DNA from: Oegoconia quadripuncta
Lineage: Eukaryota; Arthropoda; Insecta; Lepidoptera; Autostichidae
Length of the DNA: 64,000 nucleotides
Direction of reading: 5' to 3'
NCBI GenBank assembly: GCA_949316235.1
Contig: OX438745.1
Span: forward strand, 997,001 to 1,061,000
Part shown: positions 53,793-63,964 of the stretch, in pieces
Numbering within the stretch: position 1 is the first letter of the stretch
How the letters are laid out: every line of letters starts with the position of its first letter
Program-made: the position numbers and the translations under genes
The notes under the pieces: model-generated
What the model saw: the letters and a program-made list of their open reading frames with translations, nothing else
What the model was told of the DNA's origin: nothing
Databases searched by the model: none

Positions 53793-53920
53793 CCCCCCGA
53801 AAATGTCGGTAAGTCATTTATGTTTATATCCTGCTCCCCTTCCCCTCTTATCTTTTCGCCCCCCTCTTTTTTTCTGGTTAAAATCGTCAAACGGTCGGGG
53901 TCGTGTGTCCTTCCTATCAC
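51938..53920 (-). CDS. DIRS reverse transcriptase / RNase H / Dam-methyltransferase-like polyprotein (660 residues)
   Basis: The reverse transcriptase spans about residues 95-290, with KLDLSQAYYH (first catalytic Asp) and VVFLDDYLVV (LDD catalytic pair). RNase H spans about 394-512, with the acidic set TDAS, KEMYAV, QSDNKT and EADHLSR. The segment from about 530 to 612 (WGTPEIDLFAS, then FPPPGLIPRVL and APKWKRPFW) matches the region called Dam-methyltransferase-like in DIRS elements. The first 30 or so residues overlap gag and may not be used. The frame is uninterrupted and the catalytic residues are intact, so this copy could be recent. Confidence 0.88.
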   Translation of the reverse strand: MIGRTHDPDRLTILTRKKEGGEKIRGEGEQDININDLPTFSGGCLRLYRGNWHRLDPPKPILKMITGARIPFNQTPPLIFPTLDMMTKYQTPVSSVMSQEIQKMIRDHVLELAPLTPSFISPLFLITKNNGKNRVIFNLKALNRYMRPKRFHLFHHHKMPTFLQSGDWMTKLDLSQAYYHLPIKQEHRCFLRVSYNGRLLQMTCLPFGLAAAPRMFASVTNWTAEVLRAKGLRLVVFLDDYLVVHQCKKALYTQLTTAMQFLASLGWCVNQEKSLMVPTRSIEFLGINWNTQRNTKSLPPDKIKKLQHSLLSRLAAGSWTLKQAQRLLGSLNFATFITHRGRLRCRVLQRHSNQLRKSPRESRLYPDEVRAELEWWLENVSQRTEIHPKVLPTNYVITDASDIQWGALVNNHTVQGSWSRQQRKWHCNLKEMYAVVAAISTKAEEVRNSTVILQSDNKTVVAYVKNEGGTRSRALLDLTKQLLALADNLNVVLVPHHLPGVYNTEADHLSRNRAGSEWHLTVEATANIFDLWGTPEIDLFASKSAHVVQSYVTLNLSDSNACYHDAFSRCWHYALAWIFPPPGLIPRVLHHLNSASGRYIVIAPKWKRPFWRPDLKNRSLSRPVKIKNLGTTLVDTVTGLPPAHISSLQLQAWLISGGTL

Positions 53921-55055
53921 GTTTTGGTTTAGTTGATCGGAAACGAAAGGGCTTATCTGGATGAGATGTAGAAGTGGAGGGTTCCGGTGATTTAGGTCGA
54001 GGACGACGCTGTGTGTTATTATGCTTCTCCAATTTATCTACCCCGCCTATCTTTTGTAAGTAGCTTGCCAGAGCTTGAGGGTTAAACATGTATTCCGCAG
54101 AAGGTGGAATTTTCTCTATGTCTTCTCGTAAAAATTTTCCTTTCAGAGCTTTCAAAAGAGAGCGACGACGAAGTTCGAGCACCTCTGCCCGTTTTCCGCA
54201 AATAATTTGAAGAATGTCATGAGATACAGTTTTATACCCTGAATCATTTCCAAGCAATTCCTTTAATTTATCATAAAGCGTGGTAGGAGAAAGTTGCACA
54301 TCGGGCTTTGCCGACCAATCAACAAGCTGTTGTAAAGCACAATTCACAGACTCGTTTTGAGCTAAAAATGCGTTTGACAAGGCAGCGAAACTACGTTCCA
54401 TTTGGAACCATCTTAAAGGGGCAAACTGGTCTTCAAACCGTCTCAACTCCTCATTCACTTTTAACTCAGTAAACGCTGGAAAAGCCGCATATTTCTTTTG
54501 AACCTCCGTATATCGTACCGAATTCCAATCAGGTGAATCAAATCTCTGCATACCCGAAATTTTAGTGACACGAACAGGATTAGCTTTCGGTACGGTCGGT
54601 TCTTTAATAGACACATTCAATTCAGTAATATTCTCAATATTAGATACTATTTGAGGTGGGCGCAAAAACTGAACGTCTTTCGCGGTAGGGTTAGCGGCAG
54701 TGGATGTATTAGCGCTGGCGGTAGATGCCCCACCGGTAATCGAAACCGGAGTAGAGAAAGAGGCCGGCGGCATAGCTACGTAATTAGCTCGCAACATAAT
54801 ATTATTTACATGACTTACTAATTGTCGGGACAGTATGTCAAACCTTCGCTCCAAATCAGACTCCAGCGAAGAAGAGCGCCTCTGACTCTGGCTGCGCCGC
54901 GGACGTTTGCTCGGTGTAGGGCTACCCTCCGATGAGTCTGAAGACGAATCGCTCGACGACAGCTCACGCGATCTCGAACTACGTTGTTTAGCATTGCTGG
55001 TATTCTCCGCGGGTAAATTTCCGTCATTCATTTTAATGCCACCCCCGGAAAACAC
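53814..55055 (-). CDS. DIRS element Gag-like protein (413 residues)
   Basis: The first frame of the DIRS element encodes 413 residues. The N terminus is Ser/Arg-rich (residues about 20-65, with runs such as SSSDSSSDSSEGS and PSKRPRRSQSQRR). The middle is helical-looking, and the C terminus is very basic (KPKRDRKDTRP and later KKRGGRKDKRGRGAG), likely binding nucleic acid. No zinc knuckle is visible. It overlaps the start of the RT frame by about 107 bp. The position and composition match DIRS gag; no strong sequence motif proves it. Confidence 0.75.
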   Translation of the reverse strand: MFSGGGIKMNDGNLPAENTSNAKQRSSRSRELSSSDSSSDSSEGSPTPSKRPRRSQSQRRSSSLESDLERRFDILSRQLVSHVNNIMLRANYVAMPPASFSTPVSITGGASTASANTSTAANPTAKDVQFLRPPQIVSNIENITELNVSIKEPTVPKANPVRVTKISGMQRFDSPDWNSVRYTEVQKKYAAFPAFTELKVNEELRRFEDQFAPLRWFQMERSFAALSNAFLAQNESVNCALQQLVDWSAKPDVQLSPTTLYDKLKELLGNDSGYKTVSHDILQIICGKRAEVLELRRRSLLKALKGKFLREDIEKIPPSAEYMFNPQALASYLQKIGGVDKLEKHNNTQRRPRPKSPEPSTSTSHPDKPFRFRSTKPKRDRKDTRPRPFDDFNQKKRGGRKDKRGRGAGYKHK

Positions 55056-55186
55056 TTATACGCAACGGAAAAACCACAAAAGTTTATATTTTAACACTAA
55101 TGTAACGAACTTTCTACTTCTTTCTCGAAAATTCGAACATTTAACTTTTAATACTTAACGACCATGCGTACGGTTGAAAAAACGAC

Positions 55187-55350
55187 GCAACAATGAGAAG
55201 CAATATGGCGGCTTGTGGTTGGTTTAGTTTAGTTCGCAGATTTGGCGATAGGGGCGTTGTTGGTGTTGTCAGGTGACGATAAAAACCACTACATCTAGCG
55301 ACCAGAGTCGAAGGGAAGACGATGTACTCTCTCATAATGGACTTCGGACG
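55187..55350 (-). repeat. DIRS right inverted terminal repeat
   Basis: Reverse complement of 50449-50615. The outer tail 55351-55370 (taagacggaacacataatat) is matched in reverse complement by 50714-50733 in the internal complementary region. Confidence 0.9.
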
Positions 55351-55370
55351 TAAGACGGAACACATAATAT

Positions 55371-57040
55371 GTTGTTACTTAATAATAATAAAAATAGTAG
55401 GTAATAAAAGGTCACCCAAATGTTTTGAATTTTACACATTTTGAGCATTTTTTTTAAAGAAACACATTTTTCAATTTTAGCTTATTTAGTTAGGTACTTA
55501 CTTAGTACTTGCGTTTCTTACACATGCTTAATTTTTAGCAATTGTTAGACTACATTTACAACACTTTATTAAATGTTTCAAGAAAATCGGGGTTATTCAT
55601 TTTTGCGAGGTCAAACCGTATTTTCCCCGGGCTAATAATCATACCGCGCGGAGCGACACGTTTTCGGCACAAAAAACTATTTCTACGTAACTACCACTTT
55701 TATTAATTGATTGTTGAAAGGTGGCCATATTAACGCTAGGCCCTTATTTAACTTATTTCATTTAAGATTAAAAAATATTATTAATGTAGGTACCTACCTT
55801 CCTATATTAGGTAAAAATATTCTTCAATCCTAAAATAAATCACTGTGTTTTTCTCTACTACATGTAATTTCAGTGCCTTATTATAAGGCTAGGAGGTGGC
55901 GTACTTATTGCTGGCTCGCCTGGGCGCAAAATAGCACTAGAAAATTAAACAAAACATTGGTACTTCGGAAAAGTTTTATTGTCAAGGTAATTTATTGTTA
56001 TAAATTACACAAATGGTAATCGTGAATTATTGTCAAAAGTCTTAGATAATGCACTTTTACAAAAACTGACTTAACTATCATGAAAACGTGACATAATATT
56101 TACAATTTTTGTAAAGATCGTTAAAATGCTATTTGCGGTAGTCACAAATGTAAATGATGATTTGTGCAAAGCTTTAACAATACATTTATACGTAATATTA
56201 CGTACTATTGTGAAGGTAGGTAAAAATTATAAGGAGCTGTATTACAATTGGTTGTAAGGTTGAAGAAGCTGTGTCATATTGATTTTTAATTTTATTAGTA
56301 AGTATCCAATTATTTTTGCAATATAGTAAAAAGATTAAACATTTCTAGAACTTAGTGGTGTCATATTTTTTTTTAAAGTAAACATGACTTTAATCTTTGC
56401 AGGAAAAATCGCAATATTGGGATATTCATTAATTCACAGTGCAGCAAAAGCTCTCATTTAATTAAGTAGATACATTCATTATAATTAAACTATGACAAAT
56501 TAAGTTCTGCTTGTGCTTGACGATCATGAAATTATATTATCCTACTTAAATATTCGGGATCAAAAGTAACGCTATAATGCTAATCCAGTCTATGGTCTAT
56601 CACTGTACCATTTTTTATCCGTATCGATTAGGCGTAATAGGGTGATTGATAAACACCTAAACATTAGCGTATAGTAATGTGGGTTCTAAAGTATGCGTGT
56701 ATTTTGTTTTTGATGCGAATGTACTGTGGTTGCTATGATTAACATTATTATATCCCGTATTAATCATATTATTTATTACAGGTACAAATCTTGTAACTGT
56801 GTTTTGTAATTTACCTCGCAAACTAATCTATAGTGTCGTGTTATTTCCTTTAAGTTTTAGGTGTTATAACTTCACATCATAATTTGAACGTACTTTAGGG
56901 TCCGGTGTAAACTCCACAATCCATTCAAATGTACTACCAACCGTTATTATTATTTTCGCATGGAAACCTGTCATAAAGCTAAATAATTATTTACCATGGG
57001 ATTGGCCATACAAAATTTAATTGCCACATATATTTACTTT
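55371..57040. other. No gene recognised
   Basis: AT-rich intergenic DNA between the DIRS element and the exon-like patch at 57085. Confidence 0.5.
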
Positions 57041-57084
57041 TACAGTGCTTGGTTTGGATAGTTTCGGCCAAAAAAGCTTATGTT

Positions 57085-57165
57085 AGCCGTGGCTTCGGTT
57101 TCGACGTGTATTCGCGGATCACATTCGGCATACTTGTGGTTGTCGTTTCGCCGGCTTTTTTCAGC
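57085..57165 (-). other. Exon-like patch with acceptor-like sites on both strands
   Basis: On the minus strand a strong acceptor (ttttgttgttttag) precedes a frame that reads RLKKAGETTTTSMPNVIREY and ends KPRLT with TAA. On the plus strand the same patch follows another acceptor-like site (atttacttttacag near 57045) and is open for 68 codons with a hydrophobic stretch (ILVVVVSPAFF). The patch is GC-richer than the several kilobases around it. It may be a terminal exon of a minus-strand transcript, but the strand is undecided and no homology is recognised. Confidence 0.25.
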
Positions 57166-57589
57166 CGCCTAAAACAACAAAACAACAGACTATTCTACAA
57201 TCCAAGCTGCGTGTACACGACGAAGCAACATTTTTGTAAGGTTAAAAGATGACGGATATTCACTATAACACTGCTAAATGGTATCCTACCTTTGCATGGA
57301 GACTCGAGCTTACACTGGACTTAAACTGCTTTAAATAAGTTAGTAATCTACGTCTATATGGTTTAGTCATGATTAATTTCTTAAAATTGTCTTTAAAATT
57401 GGAAGCTATTTTATTAGCGTCATGTCAACATTCAGCTCATTATTCTCAAAAAGCTGGTCGTCGATGCAAATCATCTTTCACCGTCTTACATTGTACAAGT
57501 ATCTTTTCTTTAAGGCAAGACTATTAAAGGAGGTGGGGCAATCCAGGTTCAATCTTGCAACTTCTAAACGAAATTTAAATTCACAAATA

Positions 57590-58500
57590 TTATTATTATT
57601 ATTATTATTTAACACTTTATTGCATACACAGAAAACAATTACAGTGATACTTAAGAGTAAGATATACAAAAGGCGAGCTTATCCCTAAAAGAGATATCTT
57701 CCAGCAAACCCAACATAGGAGATAACAATAGTGAAGGGGAAACATAGAGTGCACACAAGTAAGATGAAAATAAGAAAATAAATATTAAGTACATAATAAT
57801 AAGTACATATATAAGCCTACGAATATATAAATGAATAAATACACAAACATATAAATTATATATAAATGAACATATTAATACATATACTAATAAATATATA
57901 AATAAATAATGGTTATTGACAGGACCCAAGATAATGCTCTTTCACACGGACTTTAAAAATGGCCAATGACTGGCTGTCACGTATATTAGAGGGAAGTGAG
58001 TTCCACAGCCTGACTGCATGAACAGTGAACGAGAAACTATAAAAATCAGTGGTATGCGGATGGAAACGTAGTAGAGTGGACATGTGTGATCGGGAGAGAC
58101 TAGTGGGAGACCGCAGAAAGCTAAAGCGATCTCGCAGGTAGTTTGGACAGGAAGGATTAAACAAAACGTTATAGAGAACACATAGTATATGACTGTTTCT
58201 GCGCAGGCGAATAGGAAGCCACCTGAGGTCGGATCTAAACTGCGAGACGTGATCAAATTTACGCAAACCGTAGATAAATCTTATACATAGATTTTGTAGC
58301 CGGTCAAGCTTATTTAGCACGTCCTCATTGGCATCCAACATACACACATCTGCATAGTCCAAGATAGGCAAGATCAACGATTGGGCAAGTGTAATTTTAG
58401 TTTTCAATGGCAGGAAATTTTGCAGGCGTTTAAGAGAGTGAAGCGAGAAATGGATCTTTTTGCTTACTTCGTTGCAGTGAGCCTTCCAGGACAAGACAAA
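57590..58500 (-). pseudogene. 5'-truncated Jockey/CR1-like LINE (ORF2 C terminus plus 3' UTR)
   Basis: The minus-strand frame from about 58500 down to 57913 reads SWKAHCNEVSKKIHFSLHSL, then LPILDYADV and AVRLWNSLPSNIRDSQSLAI, the usual post-RT C terminus of these LINEs. It is followed by a 3' UTR with gcgagcttatccctaaaaga and an (ATT)n tail near 57590. The C-terminal frame is intact but the element starts abruptly at about 58500, as expected after incomplete reverse transcription. Confidence 0.85.
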
Positions 58501-61500
58501 TATATGTATAAACACATTTAAAGAACAACAAAAATAACTCCGATTGTATAATAAAAATAACAAAGTTGTTCAAACATAGATTATCTTTGATTGTTCCGAG
58601 GTAATTAGTGTTTTATAACTATTTATGCGTAGCCTAGCAACTATCTATGCATAGAAGATCCTGTGAAATTAATAATAAATAAAAAAAAAAGATTTAGATA
58701 TAATAATAAAATGGTTAACTATTAAATAGATAATTATCATTAATAATAATCACGGCATAAGATTTTTTCGTGGATTTTTGTGAAAGCGATATCACAACGT
58801 TCGCCCTTTTATTTTATATGAAACCTAAAAATATTTGAAAAAGAAAATATTGCTGATTTAAAGTAGCAAACATAAATGTACGGGTTTTAGGTGTTTGACT
58901 TTTGCCCCAGCTCCTTTACCCAAAACAATTATAGAGCTAAAACAAGCTTATCAAATTTTCTACTAGAAAACGCACACTAATTGTTCAACAATAAATCGAT
59001 TTCATTTTAATCTATTTTACAAAATGTTAAAATGCTATTAGTAAAAAATTTATATTTTTATTAATACCTTGATAGCTACTATATTAGTCCGTTGTTTACT
59101 TAGTCATAAATATTGAAAAAAAAGAGCAACCCCTGAGCGTATCGCACGTTCTTATCTGGGAAATCGGCCTTCAAGTAACTTAATTGACGATTTCGAGTGA
59201 TCATTTCGTATTTTATAATGATATTACATTAGTTTGTACCTATTCATTCTTTTACATATTCGATTCGGTCTAACAATTACGATGTATTTCATTTAAATTA
59301 TGGAGAAATAAAACTATAAATATGTATTAATTTCATAAAAGTGTGCTAATTAATCTGGATTCGTTTTGTGAACCAAAATCAGCCAGTCATTTCGGTTAAC
59401 ATTATTGCGAAATAGTAATTTGGTGCAAGGTTTTCAATATCTGTCATGCCTAACCCAGGTTACAAGGCGGCTAATTATGAAAGTTATATAACTACTAATA
59501 AATTTCTTACATTTAACAGAAGTTTGTGCATCAACATCTACAACTACAAAGTGTCAAATGATTTTTAATTATTTGCTAAGTTTTATTGTCCTTATACATT
59601 ATGATATAATGATAAATGTTTCAGAAACCAATTTTCCTAGTATATAAGTTATCTATGAATTTAACTATGCTATTTTATTGTCCTCAATTCTCCATTAAAG
59701 ATTTTTTAAAATATAATATATGAACACTAGAAAACACCCACAGCAAAGGGATCAATAAAATCTGTAACTTAATCATCTTGTAGAAATGAATATTTTAAGC
59801 TTTTCATTTTGTTTTAATAAACTTAGCTCTCAATATTGTTTTCATTAAAATCAATTTCGTAATTGTTCGCGCATTTTTTAATACTATAAGGAAGAAACTA
59901 GAAATGACAGAATATTTAAATCGATGAGTGCGATGTTACAAAAGGTGTCTTGTGAAAAGTGATCGTACATTTTATATATTAACTTCCCAGTTGATCCCAG
60001 TAATTAACAAACTCAAATTGACTTTCAAATTATTTTCTTTATATTGTTCTGCATAATATTGTTTTCTATAATGAAGATATTAATAAGTCGCTTAACCCTT
60101 TAAGAGTGCTTACTAGTTGACTTATTTTTATATGTACTTCTAGGACATTTGCTTTAAGTTACTAATACTAGTATAACACTTTGAAGCCTGATATATATTT
60201 CATAACTACCCCATCGATATAATAACTATAGGTAGGTACCCATGTAAAATGAAAAATGGCAAAAGCCAATTTAAAAAAAATATCATTACGAAATATACAA
60301 TAATTTCTTAGCCTATTTCAGTAGACATGTTTATTGTCATTTGTAATTGTAAGTCAATTCCACTTAACACTTCACTTATTTAGTAAATTATAATAATATT
60401 AAATAATTACAATAAGTATTGGTATATACTTACGATACATATTATTATCAATAGGCAATATTTTATTGTCATATTTTCATACATAAACTATTACAATCGA
60501 TTTCAAAGAGCCCGTAATATTTCCAACATCGAGTCAAATACTTAAATCTACTCAGTTATGTATTTACTCATCTATCAAAAGCAATAATTGAAGAATAATA
60601 GAATTAAGCAGGCATTTATTCTATTAAAATACTGAATTTCGATTTGCACATTGGAATATACTTCTATAACACATTCATAACAAAAAGATATTAAAAATCT
60701 ATCATCTATATTACAATAATAGGAAAACCTTTAATAATCCTATAACAGTATTATTGTCAATTATTTAGCTAGGACGTTTTACAAGTTAATAATCTAATAA
60801 TAATTGTCAATTTAATCCTCCAATTTATTTATTGTCAATAATTCCATAGCGATTGTGGCATAATTATTATTGTCCTTATATAAAATATTAAAACTTCAAC
60901 TCTCATTATTTTTCTCAATCCGTTCCATATTGTATACACAATCATTCTGTGTGGGAAAAAGGCGGTGAGTGGAGGGAACGTAGGTACCATATGACGACAA
61001 CAAATTTTACTTCAAAGGTTATCGTTTCGATCATCGGTTTCGACTCCAGAGTCGTGTATGATTTATCTATTATTGAAGTTTTCTTGAACTAAAATCGACT
61101 ATACGGTGCGGAAAACAAAAGAAATATATAAATATGTTCTTTACATATTACACGTAAGTCACCATAGTGCTGTACTGGATATTATAATGCTAATTTGTTA
61201 TTATCAGTGAGGACCTGTAATTGGCTTACTGTTGTTACATACATGTCTAAGTTACTACAAATGCTGTTGGTCTTCCAAATAAATAAATATATTTCTTTTG
61301 TTTTCAAAAATAAAGATCTAATAATTACTTTTAATTAATCAATTAAAAATAAAAATTATAATATTATAATAAATATAATATACAATATTATAATAATTAT
61401 TAAATTAAATTTCGTGGTCTGGTTCTTCATCTGCGATCACAGTGTAGTGTGTGAGTGGTATACTCTCCATTGATCACCTTCTTGCCACCCTTTAAATAAG

Positions 61501-62210
61501 GAATATTATATATCCTATAAGTAATAATTTATAGCAAGTTACCATGAGCTTTGTGGAACAGACAATTTTATCGTCTGAATATTTAATCTATGTGAGTCAT
61601 TTTATTTATTATCTACTGATAATTGTAGGCTCATTGTAATACACCCTCAATGCTCATGTGCGCGTTACGAACTAAATATGTCAGTAAACTAGACAATTCA
61701 CAGTACCTATTTCGTAGTCTCAACTGTATAGATATAAATGCACAAATGCACTTTTTCACTGATATGATATATTGATATTATGTAGATATTGTAGATTGAC
61801 ATTATTTACCCAAATATAAAACAATGTATACGATAAAAAACTCCGAGCTCTACCATCGTCAAAATTATGAACTTGAACACAATTTATATGAATCCGCTCT
61901 ATTTTACAAATAAACATAAATCCTCCTTACTTGCTGTTTTTTATTTGCCTCCAGTTGAGAAGATAAATCTAACAGCATTAATCTCTAGTCTATAAGATAA
62001 ATGATAGATATCTTATATATGGCAACACTTAGAAATACAGTTTTGTTTAGTTTTTGTAGATAATTCAAATACCAAGTATAACGATTAGGTATTGTAAAAT
62101 TGGATAGAAATGTTATATTTCACTGTCGTGAAATTTTAATTGCTTCAAATCTTAAAAATAGAGCGAATAATCCATTTAAATGTAGAGCTCGCGTGAACTG
62201 GAACGCATCC
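58501..62210. other. Intergenic or 3' UTR of the Knickkopf/Skeletor-like gene
   Basis: Very AT-rich. Only a partial repeat E (59110-59300) and the weak exon-like patch near 61425-61495 were noticed. The segment next to 62210 must include the 3' UTR of the upstream gene. Confidence 0.45.
61425..61495 (-). other. Exon-like patch of unknown meaning
   Basis: On the minus strand, downstream of the Knickkopf/Skeletor-like stop, a patch reads GGKKVINGEYTTHT in one frame and, after a shift, MESIPLTHYTVIADEEPDHEI and TAA in another. The surroundings are plain AT-rich DNA. This could be 3' UTR, a small alternative exon or a decayed coding fragment. No family is recognised. Confidence 0.15.
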
Positions 62211-62378
62211 TTATCTCGACGCCATCTTGCGGACGGCTGACAGAGTGACAAGAAGGACGGCGAGCGGCGGGAAACTCGCCGCCGAGTTGATATTCGCTGT
62301 TTGGTCGATCGGGAATGGCACCGGCGTTCCCGGGTCAACAACGTGGATTTTCCACCCGAGATTGTTGTGTGTATAGCA
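62211..62378 (-). CDS. Knickkopf/Skeletor-family protein, last exon with GPI-signal-like tail
   Basis: The acceptor tattatcttccag precedes CYTHNNLGWKIHVVD, joining phase 0 to YYQ of the exon at 63780-63943. The exon encodes 55 residues and ends KMASR with TAA. The tail has small residues (NSAAS) followed by a hydrophobic run (PPLAVLLVTLSAV) and a few basic residues, as in a GPI-anchor signal. This favours a Knickkopf-like protein over one without an anchor. The exon is GC-rich compared with the flanks. Confidence 0.65.
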   Translation of the reverse strand, partial: CYTHNNLGWKIHVVDPGTPVPFPIDQTANINSAASFPPLAVLLVTLSAVRKMASR

Positions 62379-62465
62379 CTGGAAGATAATAAGGAACAGA
62401 TTGTTAAGGATTACTTGCGTAACCAGAGATCTCCGACTTATGCGTAGGTAGTCTATCATTAATTA

Positions 62466-62520
62466 CAGGGCCTCTACGATGCCACAGACGATGCCGTACG
62501 CGTTGCCACCATCTGGTCCT
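62466..62520 (-). other. Possible short alternative terminal exon
   Basis: Minus-strand sequence between the two Knickkopf/Skeletor-like exons reads PDGGNAYGIVCGIVEAL and then TAA, in a GC-richer patch with mostly G or C third positions. A possible but weak acceptor (caaattcttgag) precedes it. It could be an alternative 3' exon, a remnant of an older exon or chance. No homology is recognised. Confidence 0.2.
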
Positions 62521-62689
62521 CAAGAATTTGATGTTTTTTGTCGCTGACTCACTAAGAAAAAGATATAGTTGCAAGTGCTGCAATCGACATCAGTAAGGTT
62601 CTATTACCAATTTCCGGAGTGCATTATACCATCATAAAAATCGTGCAAATATAATACAATCGAATTGAGAACCCTTATTTGAAAAATAC

Positions 62690-62934
62690 TAAACAAACAC
62701 ATTCACACATCAATCGTACTCACCCAAACCAACCAAGTATCTAAACGCTCCACAAGGCGAGCTAGCTACATTGTATTGCCCAAGATTCGAACGAATTATG
62801 GCAAGCGCATGTTTACTTACGAAGGACCACAGCTTTTTAACAATTTACCCTCAGATATTAAAAAAATAACTTCATACAACCAATACAAAGAAAAATTATT
62901 TCAACACGTATTGGTGAATTACAATATAATATAG
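62690..62934 (+). pseudogene. LINE ORF2 C-terminal fragment
   Basis: The plus strand from 62758 is open to TAG at 62934: RASYIVLPKIRTNYGKRMFT, then YEGPQLFNNLPSDIKKITSY. This is the F-x-GP-x-LFN-x-LP ending of a LINE ORF2. It lies in the last intron of the Knickkopf/Skeletor-like gene, antisense to it. The 3' UTR continues to about 63060. Confidence 0.7.
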
Positions 62935-63104
62935 ATATTAATGTGTAATATTTACTCCCTAATTTTGGATGTTCCACTTTTTTTATTTTTTTTTATTTAT
63001 TAATATTTAAAGGAAAGCAAACAGCTATAAAATATTACAGAAGTAGGTATTTGTTACAGTATGCATCGTACATAGAGGAATAACACTAATCGTACATTAG
63101 CCAA

Positions 63105-63152
63105 CAAAGCTTCCACGGATATGGAGTATTATCCTTATCCGTGGAAGCTTTG
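63105..63152. repeat. Hairpin with perfect 17-bp stem
   Basis: caaagcttccacggata at 63105-63121 is exactly complementary to 63136-63152 around a 14-base loop. It lies in the last intron of the Knickkopf/Skeletor-like gene. Confidence 0.85.
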
Positions 63153-63499
63153 CATTGAGTTAACACATTCATTGTAGGTATTTGAAGAAATGCTATGTTA
63201 TATTAGGTAATTCCTGGATAACTAAATTCACTTACATTTAACTGTAAATATGGCAAAAACAAAATAGTTATATGGATTGTAGGTACCTACTTAGTGTTAT
63301 TTAAGCATTTGTGCGCTTTGTGTAGATAGTGCGAAACAGAGAGTGATTTTGTGTAGTGCGAGTGCGAACGATTTAATTTAGTTACCTACCTACTATTATT
63401 TAATTATCTTTTTTCTCACGTAAGTGACTGTCTTTAAGAGAAATAAAGAATCTTTCAACTGAGCCCCTCCTTTTTTAAAATGGCTTAGAATGTAATAAT

Positions 63500-63769
63500 A
63501 AATAAATAAATATCCTTAGACATACACACAGCGCCATCTAGTTCCACAGTAAGCAACTATATGCTTGTGTTGTGGATACCAGATGGTTGATATACTACAT
63601 AAATATATTTTTTTGTAAATAAATACTTATTATAAATGAAAACATCCATAACTCGGGTACACATGTCCGTATTCATCACACAAACAATATGCCCCTAGCG
63701 GGATTCGAACCCGCAACCTTTTGGTATAGTGGGCAGAGTTGCTAGCCACTACACCAAACAGGTCGTCGT
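63500..63769 (-). mobile_element. tRNA-derived SINE, family C, abutting a splice donor
   Basis: Complete copy: minus-strand head ctgtttggtgtagtggctag, B box gggttcgaatcc, body and aaat tail. Its 5' end lies about 10 bases inside the intron from the GTGAGA donor of the Knickkopf/Skeletor-like exon. Confidence 0.85.
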
Positions 63770-63779
63770 AATGTCTCAC

Positions 63780-63943
63780 CTGATAGTAGACTAAGTCAGG
63801 TGTCTCGTGCGCGACAGTCCAGTTAAGAATGGCCGGTTCGCCCTCGTTGCACTCCAGCTGGAGAGTCTTCATGTAATCCTCGAAGGTCGCAGAGACTGAT
63901 GCCTGGTCGGTCGTCTTGTGCGTCCACTCGCAGTATCGTCCAA
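63780..63943 (-). CDS. Knickkopf/Skeletor-family protein, penultimate exon (gene continues beyond the window)
   Basis: The acceptor ccccatccccag precedes the exon; after two bases the frame reads GRYCEWTHKTTDQ, and the exon ends TPDLVYYQ at the donor GTGAGA (phase 0). The segment GEPAILNWTVAHETPDLVYYQ with the next exon's CYTHNNLGWKIHVVD fits the C-terminal domain of DM13/DOMON proteins of the Knickkopf and Skeletor group. Knickkopf is an extracellular GPI-anchored protein that organises and protects cuticular chitin; Skeletor is a related protein. The DM13 and DOMON parts must lie above 64000. Family assignment is by remembered motif; choosing between the two names is not possible here. Confidence 0.65.
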
Positions 63944-63964
63944 CTGGGGATGGGGGTCATAGTT

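Larger units (their letters stand above)
50400..55370 (-). mobile_element. DIRS-type tyrosine-recombinase retrotransposon, apparently complete
   Basis: A 4.97-kb element carries gag, RT/RNase H/methyltransferase-like and tyrosine-recombinase frames on the minus strand. It is bounded by inverted terminal repeats (about 50449-50615 and 55187-55350) with unique outer tails. Between the recombinase stop and the left repeat lies an internal complementary region (50659-50758) matching both outer ends in reverse complement. This is the diagnostic DIRS layout, thought to template circularisation. All main frames are open. It lies upstream of the Star-like gene, about 2 kb from its start codon. No flanking target duplication is expected for this order. 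Confidence 0.92.
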
